Below are positions 1 to 8,145 of a stretch of 64,000 nt of DNA, one piece after another. The notes beneath the pieces are model-generated. The model was not told the origin of the DNA. It made no database searches and saw only the letters and a list, made by a program, of their open reading frames with translations. A program made the translations under genes and the position numbers. The stretch's first letter is position 1; each line of letters begins with the position of its first letter. Source of the DNA: Lachnospiraceae bacterium. Its GTDB lineage: Bacteria > Bacillota_A > Clostridia > Lachnospirales > Lachnospiraceae. Location of the stretch: positions 1 through 64,000 of the forward strand of contig JAFQCI010000026.1 of the NCBI GenBank assembly GCA_017416505.1, in the 5' to 3' direction.

Positions 1-143
1 ACTGTTCACTCGTGCCTCGTAAACAGTAACAATTCGCAGGCTCATTTAGAGTTTTGCTTCGCAAAAGGAGCCTGCGAACTCCTGAATCACGTTCTTACGC
101 ACCAAAACAGCAAGTGTTTTGGTGCTGTCTGTACAGTAACATA
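1..143. repeat. Composite intergenic hairpin region
   Basis: This stretch holds three visible inverted structures and no gene. Bases 1-30 are a copy of a dispersed palindrome (ACTGTTCACT...AAACAGTAAC) that recurs at 63000 and 63560. Next comes a hairpin with an 11-bp perfect stem (TTCGCAGGCTC/GAGCCTGCGAA, about 35-81). A second 11-bp perfect hairpin follows (GCACCAAAACA/TGTTTTGGTGC, about 100-126). The region closes with ACAGTAAC near 135-142. The window edge cuts the left end, so the full element is not visible. It could be the terminator region of an upstream gene combined with a repeat. Confidence 0.6.
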
Positions 144-216
144 TAATTCACAAAAATAGTATCTAAATCATACCATTTTTCTATTAAAAAATGTTACTTT
201 TTTCCTACGATTCTGC

Positions 217-245
217 TAGACAATCCCCCTAAAAACATTTATAAT
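217..245 (+). promoter_or_regulatory. Sigma-A-like promoter of the FliD-like gene
   Basis: A TAGACA -35 box (217-222) and a TATAAT -10 box (240-245) are separated by 17 bases. Transcription would start near 252, about 50 bases before the ATG at 305. No convincing flagellar sigma-28 motif was seen. Confidence 0.6.
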
Positions 246-304
246 ATAGGTATATACTAAAAATTGGGGGACTTTGTTTTTATTTTATGAAAGGAGGCTG
301 TTTT

Positions 305-1564
305 ATGAATTTATTAAGTTCTTATAATTACTATACCCAGGCATTCAGCCAAATATATAACAAACCAACTACAAAATATGATACCCATAAAAGTTCGGAA
401 TTAAAAACTATTTATAAAAAAATGGTATCTACCAATAAACAGTCCCCACTTTATAAAATTACACTTTCAGAAGATACCCAGAACTATGTTTTAGGAATTA
501 AAAGTGCAGCGGTAGAATTAAAAAATTTATCTTCTTTCCTATCGGATTCTGATGACCCTATTTACGAAGATAAAACAGTATACTCTTCTGATGTAAACTT
601 TGTAAAAGCACGATTAACTACAGAGGATTATTCTAAAGTACCCCAGAGCCTTTCCTTTGAAGTTCAGTCCCTTGCTACTTCACAGAAAAATGAAGGTAAA
701 ATGCTTTTAAAAGATTCTGCCAGCATTCATCCTGGGACCTATACTTTTGCTATTACGAAAGAAGACGAAACCTACCATTATCAGATAACTACGAAGAAAA
801 CTGATTCTAACCAGACTATCATGAAGAATTTAAGAAACTTTATCAATCAGTCTGACATTGGAATTAAGGCTTCTATCAAATACGAAAAAGATCGTTGTGC
901 CATGGTTTTAGACTCCGAACGTACCGGAACCCAGTTTCAGCTTTCTGATATCTCACCTTCTACCGGTATTGTGTCCAGTATGCGGCTAAATAACATCGTT
1001 TCGGAGGCATCCTGTGCAGAATTTACCATTAATGGTGACCCGAAAGTATCTGCTACCAATGAAATTACCATTAATAATTCCATGGAAATCGATTTATTAG
1101 CCCCTACTGACAAGGCTGTTTCCATAGAATTAGGACTTGACAGCACAAGAATTATTGAAAAAGCGAAAGAATTTGTTTCTTCTTATAATTTTTTAAATTC
1201 TCTTGCTACGGAGCACTTAGATACCCAGAAAAGTGCGAAAAAGCTACTCTCCGATATCGTATCTGTGGCAGAAACCAACCAAGATGCCTTGGAACGAGCC
1301 GGACTGATGTTAGAAGAAGACGGTTCCATCCGGGTAGACGAATCTTTATTGGTTCAGGGAATTGAAAGCGGTGAATTTGTTGATTTATTCGCAGATATTT
1401 CTTCTTTTAAAAATGATATTATTAAAAAGACCGAGGCTCTCTCTTTAGACCCTATGTCTTATGTAGATAAAAAACTTTTGACCTATCCAAACTTTAAACG
1501 TTCCTTCCCAAACCCATATATGCCTTCCATGTATACCGGAATGTTGTATAATCAGTACGTATGA
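305..1564 (+). CDS. Orphan FliD-like (flagellar cap-type) protein
   Basis: The product is 419 aa. The start at 305 is chosen over an in-frame ATG at 287 because AAAGGAGG (290-297) sits seven bases upstream of it. The middle and C-terminal parts resemble FliD/hook-associated protein 2: an INGDP segment, a region rich in short beta-strand patterns (ITINNSMEIDL), then a helical part (EKAKEFVSSYNFLNSLA, later ERAGLMLEEDGSIRVDESLL). The usual FliD N-terminus is not recognisable. The end is a Pro/Tyr-rich tail (NPYMPSMYTGMLYNQYV) instead of the usual coiled coil. No other flagellar genes lie nearby. A true filament cap, a secreted relative or a surface structure protein are all possible. The family call is fairly safe; the function is inference. 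Confidence 0.7.
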   Translation: MNLLSSYNYYTQAFSQIYNKPTTKYDTHKSSELKTIYKKMVSTNKQSPLYKITLSEDTQNYVLGIKSAAVELKNLSSFLSDSDDPIYEDKTVYSSDVNFVKARLTTEDYSKVPQSLSFEVQSLATSQKNEGKMLLKDSASIHPGTYTFAITKEDETYHYQITTKKTDSNQTIMKNLRNFINQSDIGIKASIKYEKDRCAMVLDSERTGTQFQLSDISPSTGIVSSMRLNNIVSEASCAEFTINGDPKVSATNEITINNSMEIDLLAPTDKAVSIELGLDSTRIIEKAKEFVSSYNFLNSLATEHLDTQKSAKKLLSDIVSVAETNQDALERAGLMLEEDGSIRVDESLLVQGIESGEFVDLFADISSFKNDIIKKTEALSLDPMSYVDKKLLTYPNFKRSFPNPYMPSMYTGMLYNQYV

Positions 1565-1715
1565 TACCAGGGTCAAAAGGTCATACTTTTCATGCTTGCA
1601 TGAAAAAGTATGACCTTTGTGACTCGCAAAACATGAGAAAGTAGCCCGATAGGGCGGATTTCGAATGTTTTAGAATTGCGGAAGCACAAAGTGCGTAGCA
1701 ATTCGTAGGTATCAT
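1561..1715. repeat. Intergenic inverted-repeat element bounded by ATGATACC/GGTATCAT
   Basis: The 8-bp arms ATGATACC (1561-1568) and GGTATCAT (1708-1715) are perfect inverted repeats. The left arm overlaps the stop codon of the FliD-like gene. Inside is a long hairpin (about 1576-1618), with AAAGGTCATAC pairing with GTATGACCTTT and a CATGC/GCATG tip. A second short stem GAATTGC/GCAATTC follows. The left part resembles bases 45813-45880, so this is a repeat family and not only a terminator. Confidence 0.55.
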
Positions 1716-1757
1716 AAGGTCAGAATACCATTTAACCCCAACATCTATGTATAATAA

Positions 1758-1784
1758 AAATACTCCCTTCAAAAGGGAGTATTT
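1758..1784. terminator. Bidirectional intrinsic terminator
   Basis: A 12-bp perfect stem (AAATACTCCCTT/AAGGGAGTATTT) with a three-base loop is followed by T runs on both strands. It separates the convergent FliD-like gene (+) and aminotransferase gene (-). Confidence 0.85.
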
Positions 1785-1796
1785 TTTTATTCATCA

Positions 1797-3068
1797 TTAT
1801 TTATCTTCTAACAACTTATTCACACCTGCAAGTTTTACACACAAGCAGAACAATTCAATTGCCTGGCTTAATTCATCTAAAGATGGATAAGTTGGTGCAA
1901 TACGGATGTTGCTGTCTTTAGGGTCATTCTTATATGGGAAGGTTGCTCCTGCTCCAGTCATCACAACCCCGGCTTCTTTTGCAAGACGAACCGTTTCTTT
2001 TGCACAGCCCTCTAATGTATCCAAAGCAATAAAGTATCCGCCCTTAGGACTGCACCAGCTTGCAAGACCAGTATCTTTTAATTCTTTATCAAGCTTTTCT
2101 AATACTAGAGAGAACTTAGGCTTTAATTCCTCTGCCAATTTCGCCATATGAGCTTTCACATTTTCAGCAGTCTTAAAGTATTTTACATGACGTAATTGAT
2201 TTAATTTATCATGACCGATGGTCTGGATGGTCATATGACTCTTAATTTCCTTAATATTAGCATCGCTGGCTGCCATCATGGCAACACCTGCACCTGGGAA
2301 TGTAATCTTGGAAGTTGAGAAGAAGTACATAATACGGTCTTCATTTCCTACCTTCTTCGCCTCAGCAAAAATATCAAGTAAAGAAACTTCTTCAAATATA
2401 GGATGCACACCATAAGCATTATCCCAGAAAATTCTAAAATCAGCCGCTGCTGTTTTCATGGATGCCAATCTCTTTACTGTTTCATCACTATAGCAAATTC
2501 CCTGTGGATTTGAATACAATGGAACACACCAGATGCCTTTGATGCTGTCATCCTTTGCTACTAACTCTTCTACCACATCCATATCCGGACCATTTTCCAG
2601 CATAGGAACGGTAATCATTTCAACTCCTAAATCTTCACAAATAGCAAAATGTCTGTCATAACCTGGAGCCGGACATAAAAACTTCACTTTGTCTAATTTA
2701 CACCAAGGTGTATTTCCTAAAGCACCAAATAAGAACAATCTGGTGAAGGAATCATACATTAAATTCAAACTTGAATTTCCACCAACGATAATATTTTTTT
2801 CTTCAATTCCGGTTAAATCAGAAAAAATCTTCTTCATTTCAGGAATACCATCAAGAACACCATAATTTCTCGCATCTAAGCCTGATTCTGTAGTATATTC
2901 GTCTAAAGAGCCAAGTAGACCGTTTGTAATATCAAGCTGGGTTGGTGCCGGCTTTCCTCTTGACATATCTAAAGATAAATTTGCTTTCACATACTTATCA
3001 TATTCTGTTTCTAATTCTTTCTTTAATGCCACTAATTCTTCTTTTGAATACTCTGTTATTTTAGCCAT
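1797..3068 (-). CDS. PLP-dependent aminotransferase, MocR-like aspartate aminotransferase class
   Basis: The product is 423 aa, a full-length fold-type I aminotransferase. It probably moves an amino group between aspartate and 2-oxoglutarate in the cytosol. The PLP lysine lies in FFSTSKITFPGAGVAMM (about residue 255). The Asn/Tyr pair of the cofactor pocket is visible in YSNPQG and WDNAYGVH, and the C-terminal carboxylate-binding Arg in NIRIAPTYP. The N-terminal SLDMSRGKPAP segment is typical of the Aminotran_MocR (subgroup Ic) family, which lacks a DNA-binding domain. The ATG at 3068 has AAAGGA upstream. It is monocistronic and convergent with the FliD-like gene. Substrate preference is inferred from the family. 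Confidence 0.88.
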   Translation of the reverse strand: MAKITEYSKEELVALKKELETEYDKYVKANLSLDMSRGKPAPTQLDITNGLLGSLDEYTTESGLDARNYGVLDGIPEMKKIFSDLTGIEEKNIIVGGNSSLNLMYDSFTRLFLFGALGNTPWCKLDKVKFLCPAPGYDRHFAICEDLGVEMITVPMLENGPDMDVVEELVAKDDSIKGIWCVPLYSNPQGICYSDETVKRLASMKTAAADFRIFWDNAYGVHPIFEEVSLLDIFAEAKKVGNEDRIMYFFSTSKITFPGAGVAMMAASDANIKEIKSHMTIQTIGHDKLNQLRHVKYFKTAENVKAHMAKLAEELKPKFSLVLEKLDKELKDTGLASWCSPKGGYFIALDTLEGCAKETVRLAKEAGVVMTGAGATFPYKNDPKDSNIRIAPTYPSLDELSQAIELFCLCVKLAGVNKLLEDK

Positions 3069-3104
3069 TTTATTTTTTCCTTTCTCAGCTATATGAAATG
3101 ATGG

Positions 3105-3129
3105 CGGGGTAAAAGGTATTTTGACCCCG
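3105..3129. other. Short hairpin in the aminotransferase leader
   Basis: CGGGGTAAAA pairs with TTTTGACCCCG around a four-base loop. It lies 37 bases upstream of the aminotransferase ATG, in the divergent intergenic region before dpaA. On the - strand it would sit in the mRNA leader. No T run marks it as a terminator; its role is unknown. Confidence 0.4.
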
Positions 3130-3296
3130 TTTCACACTTTTCCTAATGATTTTACTTTTAAATTTAAAATGTGTCAATATTTCATAGCCAAAAAATCATA
3201 GTTTTTTTCATTCTAAATTCTATTTTTATATATTTATCCATATATTACCATTTATATCCCATATTTTTACCTCTCCACTTTCTTTAGGACTCCATT

Positions 3297-3323
3297 CACC
3301 AAATCAGAAAAATATCATATATT
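3297..3323 (+). promoter_or_regulatory. Candidate mother-cell sporulation promoter of dpaA
   Basis: CATATATT (3316-3323) fits the CATAnnnT form of sigma-E/sigma-K -10 elements, and CACC (3297-3300) lies 15 bases upstream, as a sigma-K -35 would. Transcription would start near 3330, about 25 bases before the TTG start. This is a weak motif match. It is supported mainly by the knowledge that spoVF is sigma-K dependent in Bacillus subtilis. Confidence 0.35.
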
Positions 3324-3355
3324 GTAATGAAACATTATTTTTGGGGGGGCGTATT

Positions 3356-4132
3356 TTGTTTTCTTATGACTTTGGAATTTTTCCCTTTGACAAGAGATAT
3401 GATTATCTGGAACAACTGCTAGGTTCTCTTGGCAGTGTTTTTCGAATCACCAAACTCCAGCAATGCGAATTGGCAAAGCACTTAATCTTACCCATTCCAT
3501 TTTCAAAGACAAATTTAGAACCCAAAAACTTTTGCCACACCCTAAACTCCAACCAGATTATATGGGGCGGATTATTTCCTGATTATGTCACTGATTTTTG
3601 CCATCATCATGGAATCTACTGCTATGATTTTATGGAAAATGATTCTGTTGCAATCTATAATTCCATTGCCACAGCAGAAGGTGCCATCTGTGAAGCCATC
3701 AAAAGAAGTGATAAAAATCTTCATAATACAAACTGTCTTGTTGTGGGTTACGGACGATGTGGCAAAACTCTGGCACATAAACTACAAGGATTAGATGCAA
3801 ATGTAAGCATTTGTTCCACAAAAGATTCCCATATCAGTGAAGCCTATACTTTTGGGTATCAGGTGGAGAAAACATCTCTCCTTCCACATATCGTACAAAA
3901 TTATGATTATATTTTTAATACTGCACCAAAGGTTTTATTTACAAAAGAAGTAATTGCAAATTTAAGCAATCAATGTATTTATATTGAACTGGCCTCCGTT
4001 CCATACGGAATTGATTTTAACGAAGCCAAGATTCAAAATAAAAAAGCATTTCTTTGCTCAGGTCTTCCCGGAATCTATTCTCCGCAGTCCTGTGCCCAGA
4101 TTCTATTTCAATATATAAAGGAAGCGATGTAA
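3356..4132 (+). CDS. dpaA: Dipicolinate synthase subunit A
   Basis: The product is 258 aa from a TTG start at 3356, preceded by GGGGGGG (3343-3349). An in-frame TTG at 3341 lies before that site and is less likely. DpaA (SpoVFA) supplies the reductase-like part of dipicolinate synthase, which turns a lysine-pathway intermediate into the spore-core compound DPA in the mother cell. A Rossmann motif is clear in LVVGYGRCGKTLA, preceded by the family's NSIATAEGAICEA segment. The end GLPGIYSPQSCAQIL matches the GLPGxxxPxxAAxIL tail of the family. It is somewhat shorter than the Bacillus protein (about 297 aa), mostly at the N-terminus. dpaB follows after one base. Confidence 0.88.
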   Translation: MFSYDFGIFPFDKRYDYLEQLLGSLGSVFRITKLQQCELAKHLILPIPFSKTNLEPKNFCHTLNSNQIIWGGLFPDYVTDFCHHHGIYCYDFMENDSVAIYNSIATAEGAICEAIKRSDKNLHNTNCLVVGYGRCGKTLAHKLQGLDANVSICSTKDSHISEAYTFGYQVEKTSLLPHIVQNYDYIFNTAPKVLFTKEVIANLSNQCIYIELASVPYGIDFNEAKIQNKKAFLCSGLPGIYSPQSCAQILFQYIKEAM

Positions 4133-4133
4133 T

Positions 4134-4730
4134 TTGTCCATAAACGGGTTAAAAATAGGGATAGGACTGACCGGGTCCTTTTGTACTTTTGAAAAAACCT
4201 TTCAGTTGTTAGAGCAGTTAAAAGAAGAAGGTGCCATAGTAACCACCGTCTTCTCTCCGCTTTCCCAGACTGTAAAATGCCGTTTTGGAAATGGAGAAGA
4301 TTTTTTAAAACATGCTTATGAAATCACGGAGAAAGCTCCTATTACAACCATAGCCGGAGCAGAACCTATCGGTCCAAAGCATATGTTTGACATTTTTATC
4401 CTACTTCCCTGCACCGGAAATTCTTTAGCTAAATTAGCAAATGGAATCGTGGATACTCCGGTTCTTATGGCAGCCAAGAGTCACCTGCGTAACGGAAGCC
4501 CTTTGTTAATCTCTGTTTCTACCAACGATGCACTTAGCATGAATTTTAAAAATATAGGGCTATTAATGAATATGAAGCATATCTTTTTTGTACCTTTTGC
4601 ACAGGATAATCCTGACGCAAAGCCAAACTCATTAATTGCAGACTACGATATGCTGATTCCAAGCATAAAAGCAGCCTTAGAGCATAGACAGCTACAGCCT
4701 GTCCTTGCTCAAAAAACAGAAAGGAAGTGA
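4134..4730 (+). CDS. dpaB: Dipicolinate synthase subunit B (flavoprotein-like)
   Basis: The product is 198 aa, starting at TTG 4134 one base after the dpaA stop. AAAGGAAG in the end of dpaA serves as its ribosome site. It has the flavoprotein/UbiX-like fold of SpoVFB: IGIGLTGSFCTFEK at the N-terminus, LPCTGNSLAKLANGIVDTPV in the middle, and SVSTNDALSMNFKNIGLLMN with PFAQDNPDAKPNSL near the end. It forms dipicolinate synthase with DpaA. Non-ATG starts on both subunits and the one-base spacing suggest translational coupling. Its stop codon lies five bases before the asnB ATG. Confidence 0.88.
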   Translation: MSINGLKIGIGLTGSFCTFEKTFQLLEQLKEEGAIVTTVFSPLSQTVKCRFGNGEDFLKHAYEITEKAPITTIAGAEPIGPKHMFDIFILLPCTGNSLAKLANGIVDTPVLMAAKSHLRNGSPLLISVSTNDALSMNFKNIGLLMNMKHIFFVPFAQDNPDAKPNSLIADYDMLIPSIKAALEHRQLQPVLAQKTERK

Positions 4731-4735
4731 AACTA

Positions 4736-6580
4736 ATGTGTGGTATTGCAGGTTTTGCTAACCTCAATCACAATTTTCAAAATAAAGAAATCCAATATCG
4801 AAACATTATCGATAAAATGAAAGATGCTTTGGGACACAGGGGACCGGATGACCGCGGAACTTATCTTGGAAAACACGCAGTATTAGGTCATACCCGTCTT
4901 AGTATCATCGATTTACTGACAGGGCATCTTCCCCTTACCAGAATGTTTCGTGGTGCAAAATTTACCATAACCTACAATGGTGAAATCTATAACATGAAGC
5001 CCTTAAAAGAGGAGCTCATCCGCTTAGGCTATGATTTTGTCACCGGAAGTGATGCTGAGGTAGTATTGATTGCATACATTGCATACAAGGAGAAATTTAT
5101 TACAAAACTAAACGGTATTTTTTCTTTTGCTATTTATGACGAAGAAAAAGAAAGTCTTTTACTATTTCGTGACCAGCTAGGCGTAAAACCTTGTTTTTAC
5201 GTTTATCAAAACGATACCTTATACTTTGCTTCAGAAATTAAGGCATTGTTTGCCCATCCGGATATTCATCCCGTTTTGGATTCCAAGGGACTTACGAAAC
5301 TGTTAGCCCTTGGCCCTGCCAGACCTTGTGGGGATGGTATTTTCCAAAATGTATTGGAAGTTCTTCCAGGACATTATCTGGAATTTAATAAAAATGGACT
5401 TTTCGACCATTGTTATTGGACTTTAAAGGCTCGCCCCCACAATGACTCCTATAAAGAAACTGTTGAGAAAGTCCGGTTTCTTTTAGAGGATGCAGTAAAA
5501 CTGCAACTATTATCCGATGTTCCTATCAGCACCTTCCTATCTGGTGGAATTGATTCCAGTATTGTAACTGCCATTGCTGCAAGGGAACTTAAAAAAGAAG
5601 GAACGCCCTTAAGCACTTATTCCTTCGATTTTACAGACAATCAAAAATATTATCAGCAAAATTCCTTCCAGCCAAGTCTGGACCGACCTTTTGTAGATAT
5701 TATGGTGGAACAATATAAGACCAACCATACCTATTTGGAATGTGATTATCCTTCCTTGTATGACCATCTGGTGCCAGCTACTCTTGCAAGAGATTTTCCT
5801 TGTATGGCAGACGTTGAGGCTTCTTTGCTTTATTTTTGCAAATTAGTTTCTAAGAACCATAAAGTAACCTTAACCGGAGAATGTGCAGATGAAATCTTTG
5901 GCGGATATCCTTGGTTTTTAAGATACCAGACAGAGGAATTTGATAATTTCCCATGGTCCAATGATATGTCCTCCCGTACTTTATTGTTAAACAAGGAACT
6001 TGCAGAACTTCCACTTTTGGAATGTTCCAAGGAATATTACCAAAGCACCTTGCTTGAAGCTCCTATCTGCGAGGAAGACCCTGACAATAATAAAATCCGT
6101 CAGATTTCTTATTTGAATATGCGTTGGTTTATGCTCACCTTATTGGAAAGAATGGACCGAACCAGTATGAATACCGGATTAGAAGCAAGAGTACCTTTTG
6201 CTGATTATCGAATTGTGGAATATCTTTATAATATTCCATGGGAGATGAAGGCCCATAACGGGAAAGAAAAGGGATTATTAAGAGATGCCTTTTCTAATTT
6301 ATTACCAGATGAAATTCTAAATCGTAAAAAGAGTCCTTATCCTAAAACCTACCATCCGGCTTACGAAATGCGGTTAAAGGAAGAATTGTTAAATCTTATT
6401 AAGGATAGCAGCCAGCCTATCAATCAAATTCTCAACCGTAAAAAAGTATTAAAGGTAATGGGAACGGATTTAGATTATTGTCATCCATGGTACGGTCAGC
6501 TTATGGCAGGCCCACAACTATTAGCCTATTATATTCAAATGAATGCATGGCTAAAAACCATAAATCCAGCCTTTGTATAA
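4736..6580 (+). CDS. asnB: Glutamine-dependent asparagine synthetase
   Basis: The product is 614 aa. It makes asparagine from aspartate, ATP and glutamine. The start at 4736 (MCGIAGF) is required so that Cys2 becomes the N-terminal nucleophile of the class II glutaminase domain (about 1-190). An in-frame ATG nine bases earlier would bury it, and AAAGGAAG (4720-4727) is correctly spaced for 4736. Glutaminase residues are seen in GHRGPDDRG and YNGEIYN. The synthetase domain carries the pyrophosphate loop SGGIDSS (about 269-275) and GECADEIFGGYPW. It is co-transcribed with dpaAB, which suggests a sporulation-linked copy like B. subtilis asnO (inference). A hairpin follows at 6595. Confidence 0.93.
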   Translation: MCGIAGFANLNHNFQNKEIQYRNIIDKMKDALGHRGPDDRGTYLGKHAVLGHTRLSIIDLLTGHLPLTRMFRGAKFTITYNGEIYNMKPLKEELIRLGYDFVTGSDAEVVLIAYIAYKEKFITKLNGIFSFAIYDEEKESLLLFRDQLGVKPCFYVYQNDTLYFASEIKALFAHPDIHPVLDSKGLTKLLALGPARPCGDGIFQNVLEVLPGHYLEFNKNGLFDHCYWTLKARPHNDSYKETVEKVRFLLEDAVKLQLLSDVPISTFLSGGIDSSIVTAIAARELKKEGTPLSTYSFDFTDNQKYYQQNSFQPSLDRPFVDIMVEQYKTNHTYLECDYPSLYDHLVPATLARDFPCMADVEASLLYFCKLVSKNHKVTLTGECADEIFGGYPWFLRYQTEEFDNFPWSNDMSSRTLLLNKELAELPLLECSKEYYQSTLLEAPICEEDPDNNKIRQISYLNMRWFMLTLLERMDRTSMNTGLEARVPFADYRIVEYLYNIPWEMKAHNGKEKGLLRDAFSNLLPDEILNRKKSPYPKTYHPAYEMRLKEELLNLIKDSSQPINQILNRKKVLKVMGTDLDYCHPWYGQLMAGPQLLAYYIQMNAWLKTINPAFV

Positions 6581-6594
6581 GTCCTTACTATACA

Positions 6595-6682
6595 AAAACT
6601 GCCCCTGGTAACCATGAAGTGACCTTCCGTCCTTAGATTTCTTAAATTCAGGATGTGTCATTTCACAGCCAAGGGCAGTTTT
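6595..6682. terminator. Long-loop bidirectional terminator after asnB
   Basis: AAAACTGCCCCTGG (6595-6608) pairs with CCAAGGGCAGTTTT (6669-6682) at 13 of 14 positions. The loop is 60 bases and contains a further partial stem (GAAGTGAC/GTCATTTC). T runs on both sides fit termination of asnB (+) and the aminopeptidase gene (-). Confidence 0.7.
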
Positions 6683-6718
6683 AAAATATATCATGCGTTA
6701 TTAAGTTTAAATTTCTGA

Positions 6719-8056
6719 TTAGTCATTGATACTTAAAAAGGCTTTGTATCCTTTTACTGCTTCTTCTAAATCTTTTTTGCTTGTGACTTCCCATGGAGAA
6801 TGCATACTTAAAACGGCAATTCCACTGTCAATGACATTCATTCCATACAATGCCATAATATAAGCAATGGTTCCGCCACCGCCTGCATCAACCTTTCCAA
6901 GTTCTGCAGTCTGATATTTTACATCCGCTTCATCCAATACTTTACGAAGTTTTGCAATATATTCGCCATTGGCATCATTAGAGCCAGATTTACCGCGGGA
7001 ACCGGTATATTTGTTAAATACCAGTCCTTTTCCTAAAAATGCTGCATTTCTCTTATCAAAAGAACCTGCATACAATGGGTCAAAGCCTGCACTTACATCA
7101 GAAGATAACATATTAGAGTTTGCCAAGGTTCTTCTTAAGGTTAATTCCGAAAATCCTCCCATTAATTCTAATATTTCTGCAATAAAGTTTTCGAAGAATT
7201 TAGACTGCATTCCGGTAGCTCCTACACTACCAATTTCTTCTTTATCCACCAACAGACAGCAGGCAGTTTTTTCTACCTGCTCCACTTCTAAAAATCCTAC
7301 AAGTGAAGTAAACGCACAAACTCTGTCATCCTGACCATATCCAATAACCATGCTACGGTCAAGTCCTAAATCTCTGGATTTTCCTGCTGGTACTACTTCC
7401 AATTCTGCAGAAAGAAAATCTTTTTCTTCTATTCCATATTGCTCTTTTAAGATATTTAATACATTTTTCTTTACAGTTTCTTTTTCTTCTTTTCCTAAGC
7501 CTTCCAAAGCATTTAAGCCGATTAATACATCAAGATGTTCCCCTTCAATTACCTTCGAAGCCTTTTTCTCCATCTGCTCTCCTGCCAGATGAATCAATAA
7601 ATCCGTAATGCAAAAAACAGGGTCATCTTCTTTCTCACCAATGGAAATTTCCACGATTTCACCATCTTTTTTTGCAATCACTCCATGAATCGCTAATGGC
7701 AAAGTAACCCATTGGTATTTTTTAATTCCACCATAATAATGGGTGTCAAAATACGCAAAACCACCTTCTTCATATAATGGATTTTGTTTTAAATCCAATC
7801 TTGGAGAATCAATATGCGCTCCAAGAATATTCATTCCCTTTTCCATTGGGCTGGTACCAATCTGAAACAAAGCAATGGCTTTCTTCATATAGGTAGCATA
7901 AATCTTATCCCCTGCCTTAATCCGTGTGTTGTTTTGGATAAACTCAGATAAATCCTTATATCCTTTTTCTTTTGCCATTTCTACCGCGTAGGTAACACAT
8001 TCTCTTTCTGTCTTTCCTTTGTCTAAAAACTCTTTATATTCCTTTGCAATATCCAT
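6719..8056 (-). CDS. apeB: M18 family zinc aminopeptidase (aspartyl aminopeptidase type)
   Basis: The product is 445 aa. It removes N-terminal, usually acidic, residues from peptides in the cytosol. The M18 metal-site pattern is visible in NILGAHIDSPRLDLKQNPL near residue 80, then LLVDKEEIGSVGATGMQS and SSDVSAGFDPLYAG, with a C-terminal SMHSPWEVTSKKDL motif carrying the last metal ligand. The ATG at 8056 is preferred over a GTG at 8065 because AAAGGGTG lies seven bases upstream of it and directly abuts the GTG. It sits downstream of aspS, with a terminator between them, so it probably has its own promoter. Confidence 0.87.
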   Translation of the reverse strand: MDIAKEYKEFLDKGKTERECVTYAVEMAKEKGYKDLSEFIQNNTRIKAGDKIYATYMKKAIALFQIGTSPMEKGMNILGAHIDSPRLDLKQNPLYEEGGFAYFDTHYYGGIKKYQWVTLPLAIHGVIAKKDGEIVEISIGEKEDDPVFCITDLLIHLAGEQMEKKASKVIEGEHLDVLIGLNALEGLGKEEKETVKKNVLNILKEQYGIEEKDFLSAELEVVPAGKSRDLGLDRSMVIGYGQDDRVCAFTSLVGFLEVEQVEKTACCLLVDKEEIGSVGATGMQSKFFENFIAEILELMGGFSELTLRRTLANSNMLSSDVSAGFDPLYAGSFDKRNAAFLGKGLVFNKYTGSRGKSGSNDANGEYIAKLRKVLDEADVKYQTAELGKVDAGGGGTIAYIMALYGMNVIDSGIAVLSMHSPWEVTSKKDLEEAVKGYKAFLSIND

Positions 8057-8093
8057 ATCAATCACCCTTTCAACTATATTTTGCTACAAAAAC

Positions 8094-8119
8094 GACAGAT
8101 ATATGAAAATATATCTGTC
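8094..8119 (-). terminator. Intrinsic terminator after aspS
   Basis: A perfect 11-bp stem GACAGATATAT/ATATATCTGTC with a four-base loop is followed on the - strand by GTTTTTGT. It lies just downstream of the aspS stop. Confidence 0.8.
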
Positions 8120-8145
8120 ATTTTAATTTCAATCAGCTCAGTTTA

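Noticed and set aside
937..1146. Open frame of 69 codons on the - strand inside the FliD-like gene
   Set aside because: No ribosome site. It lies entirely within a well-supported gene on the other strand and has no recognisable motif.
3069..3340. T-box or other riboswitch before the aminotransferase
   Set aside because: Only one short hairpin is present and no conserved aptamer sequence is seen.
6969..7592. Two + strand open frames inside the aminopeptidase gene
   Set aside because: They are antisense shadows, with composition that mirrors the M18 gene and no ribosome sites.
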